Positions 1-11,710 of a DNA stretch of 64,000 bases are shown in pieces. The position numbers were made by a program, and so were the translations under genes. The stretch spans positions 15,814,001 to 15,878,000 of the forward strand of contig CM076268.1 in NCBI GenBank assembly GCA_038380795.1. The letters are read 5' to 3'. Every line of letters begins with the position of its first letter. The stretch's first letter is position 1. This stretch comes from Pyrocephalus nanus (lineage: Eukaryota > Chordata > Aves > Passeriformes > Tyrannidae). Below the pieces are notes generated by a model. The model saw only the letters and a list, made by a program, of their open reading frames with translations, was not told the origin of the DNA and did not search any database.

Positions 1-2095
1 ATAGCCATGTAATGAAAGACTGTTTTGTAGGGTATTTGTAAGATACCTTATCCATTTACTGAAGATGCTGAGAAATGCACCAACATTGCAGGAGTTAGGC
101 AGTAAAAAGGTAGCTTCATATGTTAAAGCAGTTGAGCATTTCTTTGAAGAACTGACCTGAACTTTCTACTGCACCATCCACTGTGACACCAGTCAGATTG
201 CTTAAGGCAGATTTTCTCCTGATGCCATTAATTGTGATCTTAATTTCATTGAAGTCTCACATTAAATTCTCCGAAATCTGATCTACAGAAGTGCCAGACT
301 CTTAGGACCTCAAACAAAGCATTATGGAAAAGCTCATAAGAATAAAAGAATTATGTATTCAGAACAGTACTTGAGCAATGTGTACTAAATAATACAAGGA
401 CAGTAATGAAGGGTGGGGAAACAAAATATTAAATCTCTACTCAGGAGGAACAGTTCTCTGCACTGAATGAGATGGATGTCCATGGATAAAGTGACACAAC
501 CGTGAACTAATATTGTATAAAGCAAACTTATTTCAACATTTCCTAGTTTTACAGTGTTCTTTTTCACAGAACCACTTGAGGTTACTCAATTCATAGAAAA
601 ACAAGCCAGTGAGAAAAAAATTCCAGTGACAATTGTAACTCTCATGATTCATAAATATAGAGAAACCCTCCTACAGCAGAACTTCCATCTTGGTGCTACG
701 TTAATTGTTAACTAAAACTGGTCATCCTTGCTGAAGTTGCACCAAGGAGGTTTAGCAAATCGCTTTATAGATATTTTGCCAAAGAAGGCAAAGGCAATAT
801 GCAAAATTCACAGGTTCAGTTTCAGGGTTTATAGGAGAGCAAGCTGAGGCAGATGAGAGCTTGATCCTTCCAGTCAAAAAAGCTTAACATGCTTTTGTCC
901 TTCCCTAATCCAGTTTCTTGTCAACATACTTCCTCACCACTACGTTAGTCATCTTCAAAGTTCCTAGCCAAATTAATGTCAGAGCTCAAACCCATTGTGC
1001 AGCACAAAATGATCTGATTTTGATACAAAAGACATACCAACTGTATGTAATACCAACCAACCTGCAATTCACCCAAACTATGCTGCCTTGACTGCTTCAG
1101 TTGGCTCCCACACATAACTCACCAGCTAAAGCTAGTGAGCATCTTCCTGCCAACAGACACATACAGAAACAAAAACGTATCTAGTCAATTACTTCTTTTT
1201 TTAAAATAATTTTAACACTTTTTAGAACGGAAGCTGAATTCAGGTTAGGGGACATGCCTGTGACATCCATGAAAGAATTCAAACCGTTTCATTGGTAGCA
1301 AGGCAGTCTTCATTTTTACCTTATGGAAATAGTCAGAGAGAACTACCTGGGCTTGCATACAATCTAAAATCCCCAAGATTTAAATACCCCACTCTTCTCC
1401 AAGCCCATTGTTCAATTTTGGAAATTTTTCCATCACTACTATGGGAAGCTGACTGGCACGCCTAAGATGTAATCCTCCCATACTTGGACAAAAGGTCTGG
1501 AACTTTCAGCCTCCAGCTTCATTAAGAATCTGAAGGACAAAACCTCTACACATAATAATTACTGTGGATAATAAGGAGATCCACCTGTGTACTCTCAGTC
1601 ACTATAGATACAGACTTTTGTTTACATACCCTCATAAACATTAAAAAATGTGAAGCATATTCTCTCTTCATCAGCATCCCAAAAAGTCTAAGTAGGAAGC
1701 CAGCAGGCTCCTAAGAACATTACCCTACCGGATGGTAAAATGAGGGAGGAGTGACTCATGCCTTGTTTTTGCCAAACCCCTGGTACCCTATAAGGCAGTG
1801 TATCTTAATAAGCAATAGCATAAAACAAATTACATCCACCTGGGATAAAATTATAATGCAGTTACAGGCCTGAAATGGTGCTTTGCACTTCCCAGTACTA
1901 GGTTTGTGGCAGACGTAGCAAGGTAAGAATATTTTCTATAAATGCTCACGGTCATCTTCTGTAAACACAAGTTGTAGCAAATTTAATAGTGACAAAGTCA
2001 ATACAGATTAGGAATGTTCACCAATCTTTAACACCATATACATTATGAATATATATACTGTATATTTGCAATCGATTTTATTCTGACTCACTGTA
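1..2095. other. 3' flank of ZNF518A, no gene seen
   Basis: This is AT-rich sequence beyond the probable ZNF518A polyadenylation site. The only open frames are about 60 codons long and resemble no family I know. I saw no clear repeat consensus, CpG cluster or splice-flanked conserved block. It could hold a longer alternative ZNF518A 3' UTR, since the distal end of that transcript is only inferred. Confidence 0.5.
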
Positions 2096-2845
2096 TTAAC
2101 ACAAACGTAACATGTTTTATTAATTTATATGAAAAATACTTCACTAAGAAAGTAGACAAACTGCACAGAAATAGTACAAGTGTCATGTGCATAGAAATAT
2201 AGCTTAAAGCATTCACATATGGCTTTGTTTAAAAGAAACTGTTGGGGAAATGGCCCTATACAGACCCACGGTTACACAGTCGACATAATGTAAACTGCTT
2301 CACATCTTTGAGGCACTTGCTAACAATAGTGTTCAATCCCTGAAAAACAAAATCAAGAGCTCATAAGTAAAAATAACAAAAATCCCAGGATAACAACTGT
2401 GTGTATCTGAAAAGATTTTAAAAATTGGTTTTAGTAGTGCATGCACAGAACTGAAAAATGGGGGAGGGGGTGTAATTTCTGTGCAAGAATTATACCAAGT
2501 AACTGAAAAGTATAAAAATATTTACATGTTTAGGGATTTTTAAATATGTACAGAACAAAAGCCCTGAAGATTCGTTTTATAGAATAAAAATATAGCACGA
2601 TAGTAGTAATAAAAAATAGTATCTTTTTATGGAATTGTATTTGCAGTTAGATACAAGTTATTTAAACCACAAAGCTCCTTGATCTTTCTCAAAGCTGATG
2701 CCAATAGGGAATATGCTCCTTTTTTTAAAACACAAGCACTTTGCATCATTTTTGAACTTCAGTTACAATACTGACATAAAAACCGAAATCACTTGTGTAT
2801 CCTAATTCAACTGAATATTTTTTGAAAAACTTTAATGCATGGTAT
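2096..2845 (-). other. ZNF518A: Probable ZNF518A 3' UTR
   Basis: This stretch lies between the ZNF518A stop codon and the first convincing minus-strand poly(A) signal. It is AT-rich and has no interspersed-repeat signature that I could recognise. The UTR would be about 730 nt. A second minus-strand AATAAA at 2077-2082 would lengthen it only slightly. The boundary is inferred from signal position alone. Confidence 0.55.
2116..2121 (-). terminator. ZNF518A: Candidate ZNF518A polyadenylation signal
   Basis: The plus strand reads TTTATT, so the minus strand carries AATAAA. In the direction of transcription it is followed within about 30 nt by a GT-rich stretch (CGTTTGTGTT), as expected for a cleavage and polyadenylation site. 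It sits about 725 nt beyond the stop codon. A second AATAAA lies at 2077-2082 on the same strand. Which is used cannot be told from sequence. Confidence 0.5.
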
Positions 2846-5800
2846 TTAATTTTTATATTCTTCACCGGTCATCATTAACGAATTCCAATCTCGAGTGGCC
2901 TCCATCAGATGTCTCTGTCCATGTCCTACCCAATTATCCTGATTGTCAAATATTCTACCACAAAACCAGCAGCTAAACTTAGCTTTCAAGGTATTATTAG
3001 AGGTAGTTTTCACAATCTGGTAATTGTTTTTGCTCGTCTTTTTCAGTGTCAATTTTAAGACAAATCTTTCTTTTACAGGGCTAATAGGTTTTATTGTCCT
3101 GTATCTTTTTTGAGAAAAAACATCAGTAGTTACATCCAAAGGATTGCAGAAGGCTGGCTGCAGAAGCGCTTCAAGAGTTCTTTTTGACAATGAAACCTTA
3201 ACAACATGTCCCTTAAATTTAGCAATGGTTTTCATTAGATTTACAACTTCTGGAACATCTACATCAGGATGGTTAAGCACAACAACTGGTTGGTTTCTCC
3301 GAGGGCATTTTACAAGCTGGTTAGAATTAAAAGGAAGTAATTTCAAAGTCCTCACGGTTATTTTTGATGCCCTTTGTTTGTAGGGGCTACCCAATTCACT
3401 AACAACTGCAGCTTGATTCTTTTCCTTACACTTTCTGTGCAACATTACTTTCTTTCTTGGAGGTTCTGGGCAACTGGCTTTCCTTTTACGTTTGAAATTC
3501 TTATTTCTTTGCACACCCTGAGTTTCTGAACTTTTAGAGCCCCTTTGTTTTAAACGAGGTTTTACTTTTGCAGTTCTGTTTTGGGTGCTCCATGTGGACT
3601 TCTGACAACTGAAGTTATTCCTGTTGTTAGCAGTTATTACTTGTGTACTCTCAATAGAACCATTCTGCAATCGTGTCCCTGCAGATTTAGTAGAATAAAC
3701 AGGTTCCACAGGAGGAACACAACATGCTGGATTAGAGCTTGCCAAAGAGGCATTTGCTGGCATTAACCCACCTGGTAAGATTAAGGCATTATTAAAACTA
3801 AGATTAGTTTGTTTCTGTGCTAGTGCAGGAGTAAGGAACTGCAAGTTATCCACCTGTAGTGAGGGCACTGAGTTGCTCACTGACTGAGTGGTATCAGCCA
3901 GTGTATCTGAAGTAGGAGGCTTCATTTTCAGCAAAAGCTGTTGTTGCATGGCTCCAGTTTTCTTTGGTTGACAATTTTGATGATGAGCATTATCCTGAAA
4001 AAAAATTGGTTTATGAACTACAGGCTTGTTTGGTGTCATACATTTTAGAAAAGCTCCCTGCTGTCCATCAGGCGAAAGTGCATAAACATCTTGTTCCTGT
4101 TTAATTTCCCGTTGGTTTACTGACTCCAAAGAACCAAAGACAGCATCCTGATGCTCTGATAACACTTTCACAGAAGAAATTCCTTTCACAGATGACTCAA
4201 ATGTGTTTGTAGTTATAGGAGATCCTCTGAATGGCATGCTATTCAACGAATCATTTGCTGTACTACATGCTTCCCCGTTACAGGAACTTCTTACATTTCC
4301 AAAACTGTCATTTTCCCCCTTCACTTTTGAAGTTGATATGCTTATTTTACCAAATTCTCTGGATGCAATTCCCCCTAAAACCTGAGAACTATCATTAGCG
4401 GCACTTGCAGCTGATCCAACTGCCCCGCTAAAAGTCAAACTCATTCCAGGTCCTTTACTTGAAGCAAAAGATGCGGGTACATCTTTAGTCACATGCCCAT
4501 CTGACAAACTGGTTGATGGAAGAGATTTTCCTGAAGCCACCTGTTGTCCAGGCTGGGTAGCAAGGTGCAAAGGAACAAAAAATCCTGATGGAAGGGACTT
4601 AAACAAAAGGGTTTTCTTCTGTTCCTGACAAACAGGTAAAACTGGTGAAAAGCTGCTGGGATCCTGAGCCGCAGACAGTATTTTCTCTTTTACTAACTGC
4701 TGTGTTATGACTGAATCTGTACAAGTTTTTAGCAATGTATCAGCACCCGCAGTTAGCGATAATTTGTCCACACCCTGTGAATCAAATGATGTTCTGGATG
4801 TCTCTCTTTCTCTCCCACAATGTGTACCTTCATTTGTGCTACATCTTGTGTTCGGCTCTCTCTTACATTCTACATCAGAAGGAGGCCTCTGAAAACCACA
4901 TGTAGTTGCAGAGCTTTTTAGATGCATGAAGGCTGTATCCCTGGTCTCCTGACCAGAAAGCAGCTTGTCAGAATTAAGTTTTACACAGTTATTTGTCTTG
5001 CTGTGGAACTCTTGCTGAGAAGTTGTTTTCACTTTTAACACATCTTGCAGTATCTGTTTTATTTCAGGTGATAAATAATTAGCTGCTTGTTCACTTTGCA
5101 AGGAGAAAACAGACGTGATTTTAGGCATTAAGAAAGAGTTAGCGCAATCAGAGGCATTTTCTTGGAATTTCTCAGCTACGTTCTGAAAGCCTTGATCTAT
5201 GTTAGTGTCCAAATACTGCTGGCCATGATGCTGGTCGTCCATAAAACACTCGCTGTCAACACCACATTTAGACTGGCTTTTCAGAGACACAGAGTTATTT
5301 TTAGTGTTTATATAAGTTTTATTAATATTTGATTGGGCTGACACGACTTTCTCTGCTTTTAAGCCTTTCATCGACTCTGAATATGAAGACGCAGATTCAC
5401 TTCTACTGTTTTGAAAAGAAACTGTTTTGCTAGCTGCAAATTTTTTGCGTCTGTCATCTCTTGGCACCCAAATGCTACGTGGATTATCCAAAAAATCCAT
5501 TTTGGAATAGTTGTGAAAAGACAACAACTTTCCCTTAGAAGAATCCATTGAAGTTGAATAATAGGGATTATTAGTTCCATTACTATTATTCAGGGCACCA
5601 TTTTGTATTTTCAGTTCAGGAAAAAAGGGCATTTTCATAGGGTCATAATGAAGTGTATTTGTCGTGGCGGGTGGTAATACCTGAGGATGACTGGAAGGGC
5701 TAAAGTTTCCCCATGAGACACTGTTTTGAGTTCCAACTTTTGTTACCTTGTCAGGTGGAGGTACAGTTAAGCCCAACTTCATTGGCAAACAATTTGAACT

Positions 5801-7516
5801 TTTTCCTACAGCTATATTAGAAGGTGCTACAGTTTCAGAAACACTCCTGCCATACAATATGGAGTTATTTTGTTTTTCCACTTTTATCTTTCCTGAATGA
5901 CGTGCAGGACAAGAAAATGGAGGGGAGGTTAATGTGTGAACAGAATTGTTCTTTAAGGTTGACTGATCAGTTACATGTGCTATAGCACCTGAAGACAAAC
6001 CACACGGATCAGAAGTCTGTAGCACAGGAGTTGCAGAACCATCTTTAATAGGATCAGCTTCCTGACCCAAGTAATACTCATTTTGCTTGCTTGTAGGTAG
6101 TAATTTTATAACAATATGTTGTTTTCCATCTACCATTTTAAAGCCCATAAATTTAGCACTGTAATTTGCCGGAACAGATATTTGATTGTTTTTAACCATC
6201 AACACTGTTGGGCCATGAACAGCATTTTTCAATAATCCCAGGCCGTAGCTTGTTCCATCATCTGCCTTATTGTATTGTGCAGTAGCAGCAGAGAACATTC
6301 CATCCATGAAATTACACTTTTCTGTGTACTTAACTTGATCCTTTTCTTCATTTTTTTCCTTGTCTTTCATACACTGGTTCAGCTCCTCAGCATTTGTCTG
6401 AATTTTATTCACACTTCTTAGAACTTGTGCATTTTCTTCTCCAGTATTGTCGCTTCCACTGCTTACTTCTTTCCTTCTCCAGAATGCCTTTTTTGATGCT
6501 CCTATTTTATACCTTTTTAACACAAGCTTCAGTCCTGCTGGAGTCTTCACTATTCTTTTTTCGTATTTATCCTTTTCCGGTTTTTCTTTTGCAATAAAGT
6601 GGTCTCTGTGTAAAGCTATGATGTGTTTTAAAAGATAATCTTTCCGCGATGTGCTGTAACTGCAATAATGACAACCAAAAGAAAACATACTGGTATTAAC
6701 AAGATGATTATTTTGGAGCTCTTCTTCTGTGAAGTTTTCTTGGTGGCATTTTCCACATTTATAGGGAATCTCTTTATGTCTGTGAATGTGCTGAACAAAC
6801 GTGCCCACATCATGGGTAGAAAATGCACATTTTTCACATTGAAAGTGACCATTTACACAATGCTTTGATATGAAGTGTTTTGTCAGATCCAACAAAGTGT
6901 ATATCTGTTCATCATTACAGAGCTCACATTTTACCAAAGTGCTACGATGGATGCGCCGATGCTGTTTAAAGGACTGGAAGTCGTTGGCTGAGAAGCTGCA
7001 CATCTCACAAGGATACAAAGGCAACTCGCCATAGTGTAACAGCTGAAAATGTTTCTGGAGATCATTTGGGCTGTATCTAATGTTATCCTTACACTTTGTA
7101 CAAGTGAAATTCACTACCTTTGCTGCAGTTCTCAACTCTTTTTCAAATTGCACTTCTGGTTTATTTTGCAAGTGGTTTCTCTCTGAAGAATCAGGATTGC
7201 TTCCATTTATTTTCTCTAGCCTTAAGGACTTCCTTGTAGTTTGCTGCTTACACTGAAAGAGTTCTCTAAACCTATCAACTTCATGTTTCATTAATACTTC
7301 ATTTGGAATGTTCACCTTGGGTAATTCGATTTTCACATTTTTTAGTCCATAAGCAAGATTGACATCTAAAATTGTTGGTTGAATCCTCATACTTAAAGGA
7401 TCATTCACCGGTTCTTTTTCCAAAGTAGAATCTGTAGAACAATTCCTCACAGCATTGTGATTTAAGAAACTAATTTCCTTTTTATCACAAAAAAACTGTT
7501 CCTCTTCAGATGACAT
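2846..7516 (-). CDS. ZNF518A: Zinc finger protein 518A
   Basis: A single uninterrupted exon encodes 1556 aa (human about 1483 aa). The protein matches ZNF518A by its N-terminal block with LPKVNIPNEVLMKHEVD (about 65-81), a cluster of C2H2 fingers, and a lone C-terminal C2H2 finger (C1516, C1519, H1532, H1536). The N-terminal fingers are C139/C142/H156/H161, C170/C173/H186/H190, C197/C200/H214/H219, C227/C230/H243/H247, a degenerate C254/C257 finger, and C282/C285/H298/H303. A basic segment (about 310-350), a long Ser/Asn-rich disordered middle and a conserved C-terminal quarter with RRNQPVVVLNHPD follow. The family is reported to associate with EHMT1/EHMT2 (G9A/GLP) and PRC2 and to act in nuclear gene silencing. 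The ATG has A at -3 and aligns with the human start. A splice acceptor lies 109 nt upstream. The bird C-terminus runs about 10 residues beyond the human end. The paralogue ZNF518B is less likely, given CCNJ next door. Confidence 0.95.
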   Translation of the reverse strand: MSSEEEQFFCDKKEISFLNHNAVRNCSTDSTLEKEPVNDPLSMRIQPTILDVNLAYGLKNVKIELPKVNIPNEVLMKHEVDRFRELFQCKQQTTRKSLRLEKINGSNPDSSERNHLQNKPEVQFEKELRTAAKVVNFTCTKCKDNIRYSPNDLQKHFQLLHYGELPLYPCEMCSFSANDFQSFKQHRRIHRSTLVKCELCNDEQIYTLLDLTKHFISKHCVNGHFQCEKCAFSTHDVGTFVQHIHRHKEIPYKCGKCHQENFTEEELQNNHLVNTSMFSFGCHYCSYSTSRKDYLLKHIIALHRDHFIAKEKPEKDKYEKRIVKTPAGLKLVLKRYKIGASKKAFWRRKEVSSGSDNTGEENAQVLRSVNKIQTNAEELNQCMKDKEKNEEKDQVKYTEKCNFMDGMFSAATAQYNKADDGTSYGLGLLKNAVHGPTVLMVKNNQISVPANYSAKFMGFKMVDGKQHIVIKLLPTSKQNEYYLGQEADPIKDGSATPVLQTSDPCGLSSGAIAHVTDQSTLKNNSVHTLTSPPFSCPARHSGKIKVEKQNNSILYGRSVSETVAPSNIAVGKSSNCLPMKLGLTVPPPDKVTKVGTQNSVSWGNFSPSSHPQVLPPATTNTLHYDPMKMPFFPELKIQNGALNNSNGTNNPYYSTSMDSSKGKLLSFHNYSKMDFLDNPRSIWVPRDDRRKKFAASKTVSFQNSRSESASSYSESMKGLKAEKVVSAQSNINKTYINTKNNSVSLKSQSKCGVDSECFMDDQHHGQQYLDTNIDQGFQNVAEKFQENASDCANSFLMPKITSVFSLQSEQAANYLSPEIKQILQDVLKVKTTSQQEFHSKTNNCVKLNSDKLLSGQETRDTAFMHLKSSATTCGFQRPPSDVECKREPNTRCSTNEGTHCGRERETSRTSFDSQGVDKLSLTAGADTLLKTCTDSVITQQLVKEKILSAAQDPSSFSPVLPVCQEQKKTLLFKSLPSGFFVPLHLATQPGQQVASGKSLPSTSLSDGHVTKDVPASFASSKGPGMSLTFSGAVGSAASAANDSSQVLGGIASREFGKISISTSKVKGENDSFGNVRSSCNGEACSTANDSLNSMPFRGSPITTNTFESSVKGISSVKVLSEHQDAVFGSLESVNQREIKQEQDVYALSPDGQQGAFLKCMTPNKPVVHKPIFFQDNAHHQNCQPKKTGAMQQQLLLKMKPPTSDTLADTTQSVSNSVPSLQVDNLQFLTPALAQKQTNLSFNNALILPGGLMPANASLASSNPACCVPPVEPVYSTKSAGTRLQNGSIESTQVITANNRNNFSCQKSTWSTQNRTAKVKPRLKQRGSKSSETQGVQRNKNFKRKRKASCPEPPRKKVMLHRKCKEKNQAAVVSELGSPYKQRASKITVRTLKLLPFNSNQLVKCPRRNQPVVVLNHPDVDVPEVVNLMKTIAKFKGHVVKVSLSKRTLEALLQPAFCNPLDVTTDVFSQKRYRTIKPISPVKERFVLKLTLKKTSKNNYQIVKTTSNNTLKAKFSCWFCGRIFDNQDNWVGHGQRHLMEATRDWNSLMMTGEEYKN

Positions 7517-7625
7517 TTTAGGCTTTAATTTTCTTTGCGTGAATTCTTGGGATTAGTTTAACTTTCTGCAGCAAATGAGACTACTGCACCGAGTCAAAGT
7601 TCTACAACTTCTCCATTTCATTCTC
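7517..7625 (-). other. ZNF518A: 5' UTR part of the ZNF518A coding exon, with splice acceptor
   Basis: On the minus strand the sequence entering this exon is a T-rich tract ending in TTTCAG, then GAGAATGAAATGG. The acceptor AG is at plus positions 7626-7627, so the exon starts at 7625. This gives 109 nt of 5' UTR in the exon that holds the whole ORF, matching the known ZNF518 gene plan of non-coding upstream exons and one coding exon. The exon contains an ATG just after the acceptor (GAGAATGAAATGGAG) whose frame closes quickly, so it could act as a short uORF. Confidence 0.65.
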
Positions 7626-7627
7626 CT

Positions 7628-10600
7628 GAAATTAAAAAACAAAGCAAATATTACTTTTAAAAGTAATGTAATTAGAACACTCATTACAATTCAATAACAA
7701 ATCACATGCCAATCTTGGAGGTTATAATAGCATTTGAGGGAGGGGGGAAGGGAAAGGATGAGCCAAAAAAAAAAAGCGATTACACCATAACCTTTGTTTG
7801 TTTGCTTGTGTTGGGTTTGTTCGTTGGTTCGTTGTTTGTTTGTTTTCAGAAAACGTTTATATATAAAACTTGAAAAATAAGTTTTACAGAACAACATCTA
7901 CCAAAAGATGAAAACACTGAAATTCCATGCCATCAAATTTTGGTTTCTCTCATCCTGTAAGCTACTTTTTTAAAATGAAGATTGCATTTATTATTCAACT
8001 GGGATTTCAAGCAAACATAAACACTCCTCTGTGACATAGATCAATAACTGAACATAGCTGAAGTACTAAAAACAAGTCAAATTCAGCAGGATTTGGTATT
8101 TTCATTACTCAAGTCTGCTACTCTATTAGCAACTAACTATTGTGCTTAAAAAGCAAAGAGAAAGAAAAATCAGAATCTGACAAAGTAACCACTCCACCAA
8201 TGGAGGCAAGACCAACAACCCAAAACCCACCACACTGATCCAGAATGAATTTTTCATCTGCCTACCTTTAGTACCACACAAGTCTAAAGTAGTGAATAGA
8301 TAAAAGTTATCTCAGGTTTTTTCACCACATGTTTAATCTTTCAAAGTGCATGACTGACAACAGCACTCCTCTATGGATTAAAAGGCTCAAAGAGGTATGG
8401 TCAGCATCACTGTCTCACTACAGACTTCATGTCAGTGTTTCCACAACAGGCTGCACCAACCATTTATGGCAGCTCAAGTCTATGCTCGAACATCACTCCC
8501 ACGTGTCGACACAGAATCAGCAGAAATGAAACAGCATAAAAATAACAAATTTTGAAAAGCAACACTGGAAATGAAGATCTGTTTCTTCACTAGTACAACA
8601 CTTTTTAGTAAAAACTTTTTCCACGGTAGAAGTTCCTTTCTTCTTTCCTAACGTAAGTCAGTAAATTGTTAGGTGAAATCCAATCAGTGGTTCTCTCTCC
8701 ACTACTCCTGTGCCCACCCTGAAGCAACACAGACTCGGAACTCATTAGATCATCTTATTTATTCACATCCAAACCGAAAAAATTATCATAGCCTCTCCCT
8801 CATTGTGATGAAGTGCAAGGGCTGCTTCCAGAGCTCCAAGCCATCATAAGCAATAGCCCTAAGGTTTTCCAAATATTTTCCCATAGTCCTATGAGAAGGA
8901 AGTATCTAGCATTAGACATGCAAATTCCTGACAAAGAAAATGGAGACTGCAAAGTTTACAAGTCCATATAACAAGTTACTTTACAAGTTCACGTATCATG
9001 TAGCAAGAAAAGCAAAGCACTTTTTTTAAGCATATGCTTTACTGCATTCTTTTGGAGAAGATATTAGCATTAGTGCACAATTCCTGAATAAGCAAAACAG
9101 GCTTTGACATTTTACACAGAACCCAGTATCAAATAAGTTCACTTAACTGTGCTCTCCAGCTATGAGACCTGTGAGATTTCAACTACGTACCTGACATTCA
9201 AAAACTGACAAACCACAGAGATGTGCAATCCCTCCTTGGGAGTCTTTCCAAATGAATACACTCTGAGTACAGGATTTTTATTTTTCTTTTAACTCAGTGA
9301 CACACTTCCCATCTTCCACAACAGAAATGATAACATGGGACATTACCCTACTTTGAGCCTTCAGAAGATGCAACTCATGTGCATTCACACTCCATTTCCA
9401 GCAAAACGTGTTACATTGTGTTCTCTTGTCAACAGTAAATCTCTTATTAGAACAGGAGCAAGCTGAACTCCCACATAAAGAACAGGTAACTAAAAATGAC
9501 TTGGATTTGTTTGCTTGAAGAACTTTTTTAATACCCAGATGCAACACAAAGATTACAGGTTGCATGATGCAATACATCATCCTGTCAGTAGCTGCCCATC
9601 AATGAGATTAAAATGTTATACTGTCAAACACTGACACCTGAAGTATATTTACAATTAACATTCTAAAAATCAGAAGTGGATAAAATACTGCAGAGAACAA
9701 GGTTCAGGCTTTTAACATGGGGCCAACGTGGTCCTCAACCGGGCAAAATTTCACCAACTGGATAAAACATTTATGTTTGACTGAGTCCCAGCTGGGCAGT
9801 TTCAAACTCAATCTGAGATCTCCTTTTACTAATTATCCTTATAAATTATAACTTAACATTGTTATTAGTGGGTACTATGCAACTATGGACAAGCACCTGC
9901 CACATGACAAATACAAATATTTACCAGAAACAACCGTTAATGTACATTATCAAAGAAGTCTGACTTACACGTTAGGAAAAGACTTCAATTCTTCAACAGC
10001 TGCTTTTTTTCCATAAACACAGAAGAGGTAAATATGCAAGACTCAGAAAAGGCCACAGGCAGGAGAAATACTAAAAAAAGTTCTGAAAACAAAAAGGAAA
10101 GCTATTTTAAAAGCTGAAAAGTACAAATTCCTCCCAATTTTACATTATGTGCGTTTTTAATACATTGAAGACAAAAATACTGTAGTATGTTCTCTCACAA
10201 GGAGCATCACCAAATATAGTATCAATATTGTATATATACAATATAACAAGGCCTATCTTAACCTCAGCTTTGCCACTACATCAGGCATTTGTAACTGATA
10301 AGCATAAACATATAATAACTTAAAAACAGGTACCTCTGTCCACCAAATTTTAACTTGAACTGAAAAGGCATTTATCTTTTCTTCAGCAAAAATATTAATT
10401 AATTCTATAGCAAAAACCTAATTAGAAGTTCCTGTAAAGTTTTGCAAATGCCTAGGAAGGAGGCAGAATATTACATTTACAGTATCTGAAATAGGTAAGC
10501 AGATTTAAAAACAGATATAATGAACACAAACATTTAAAAATATATAAGCACGTGCCACAGTTAGCTCGCTAAAAAAAAACCAAACCAAACCACTAAGCAC

Positions 10601-11710
10601 AAGCGAAAGTAACCACTTGAGGCTCTAAGCCTCGATTTTCTTCCTCCAAAAATGCTCAGTATGTCTTTATTTTGTTTGAAGAAAGTACACACGCAGAGAA
10701 AGTTTTAGCTATATACTTTGATCTAGTGAGAAGTAAGAGACAGGAGTTAGACACTGCTAAATTAGGTAACTTTTACAGTTTTTCCATTTCGAACAAAATT
10801 CAAAATACATATCCAGGCAGGCAGTATTTTCCACATTTCTGTACATTTATTTATATTTCACTGAGGGAAAAAAAAAAACAGTCTGTATTGCAGCTTATCC
10901 CATGCCTAGTCCCAGCCTATGTGCCTGCAAATTTAGAGTGGTGTTTTCATCTCTACCAAGATCTGGACACATGCAGGGACTTAAAAGAACCAGATCTTAA
11001 GAAACCCATAGAGCTGGAGCGGTCAGATCCGACCTGACAGCACAACGCTGCACTTGCAAAAAGGAAAAAAAAAAAAAAAATAAAAAATCACCAGATCACT
11101 CTTACAGCTCACAGACAGACAGACACGGACACGGCAAACTTGCCATTCACGAAAGAACAGCGACACCCGGCCAGCCCTGCCCACCTGCGGGCACCGCCGC
11201 CGCCGGGGCCGCCGGGGCGAGAAGCGGCGAGCCCGGGGAGCGCAGGGACGGAGCCCCCGGCGCTGCCACCGCCTCAGGGCGCGATCGCGGTCGCAGCGCC
11301 GGGCGCTGCCCGACAACACGGCGGGGTCGACGGGGGCCCCCCCTGCCCTCGCCGGCTCCTCCTCGGGATCCCGCGGCTCCTCGGGCGGGCCCGGCGGCAG
11401 CACCGCCCCGCGCGGCGCCCGGCGGAGGAACACGCTGCGGAGGAACACGGCACAGCGGCCCGCGGTGCAGCGGCCCGGGGCAGCCCGGCATGAGGCGCCC
11501 CCGCCCCGCGGTCCCGCCCGGCCCGGCCGCCTCGTGACCCGTCCGCGGCCGCAGAGGCGGCAGGCGAGCACTATTTGATGGTGCCGCGGCCCGCCACGCC
11601 GCCGCTGGTGTCGCCTGCCCACCCCGCTCCGCCGCGGCGCCGCCCCGGGCCGCCCCTCCCGCCTGGCTCGGGGACCCCCCCCGCTCCCGCCCGGTGCCTC
11701 CCGCGCAGTT
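7628..11710 (-). other. ZNF518A: ZNF518A 5' intron region
   Basis: This AT-rich interval lies between the first-exon donor (near 11711) and the coding-exon acceptor. Additional non-coding exons may lie within it, but I could not place any with confidence. It contains a GTTTG-rich low-complexity tract at about 7794-7848. The small open frames here look like chance. Confidence 0.55.
7794..7848. repeat. GTTTG/GTTCG-rich low-complexity tract
   Basis: A run of imperfect GTTTG, GTTCG and GTTGG units inside the ZNF518A 5' intron. On the opposite strand it is the same CAAA-type low-complexity sequence that recurs elsewhere in the window (20550-20640, 29422-29450, 38095-38185, 46435-46475). Confidence 0.6.

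Noticed and set aside
6628..6868. Short ORFs in other frames inside the ZNF518A exon
   Set aside because: They are shadows of the coding frame, and the hydrophobic stretches arise from translating the wrong frame.
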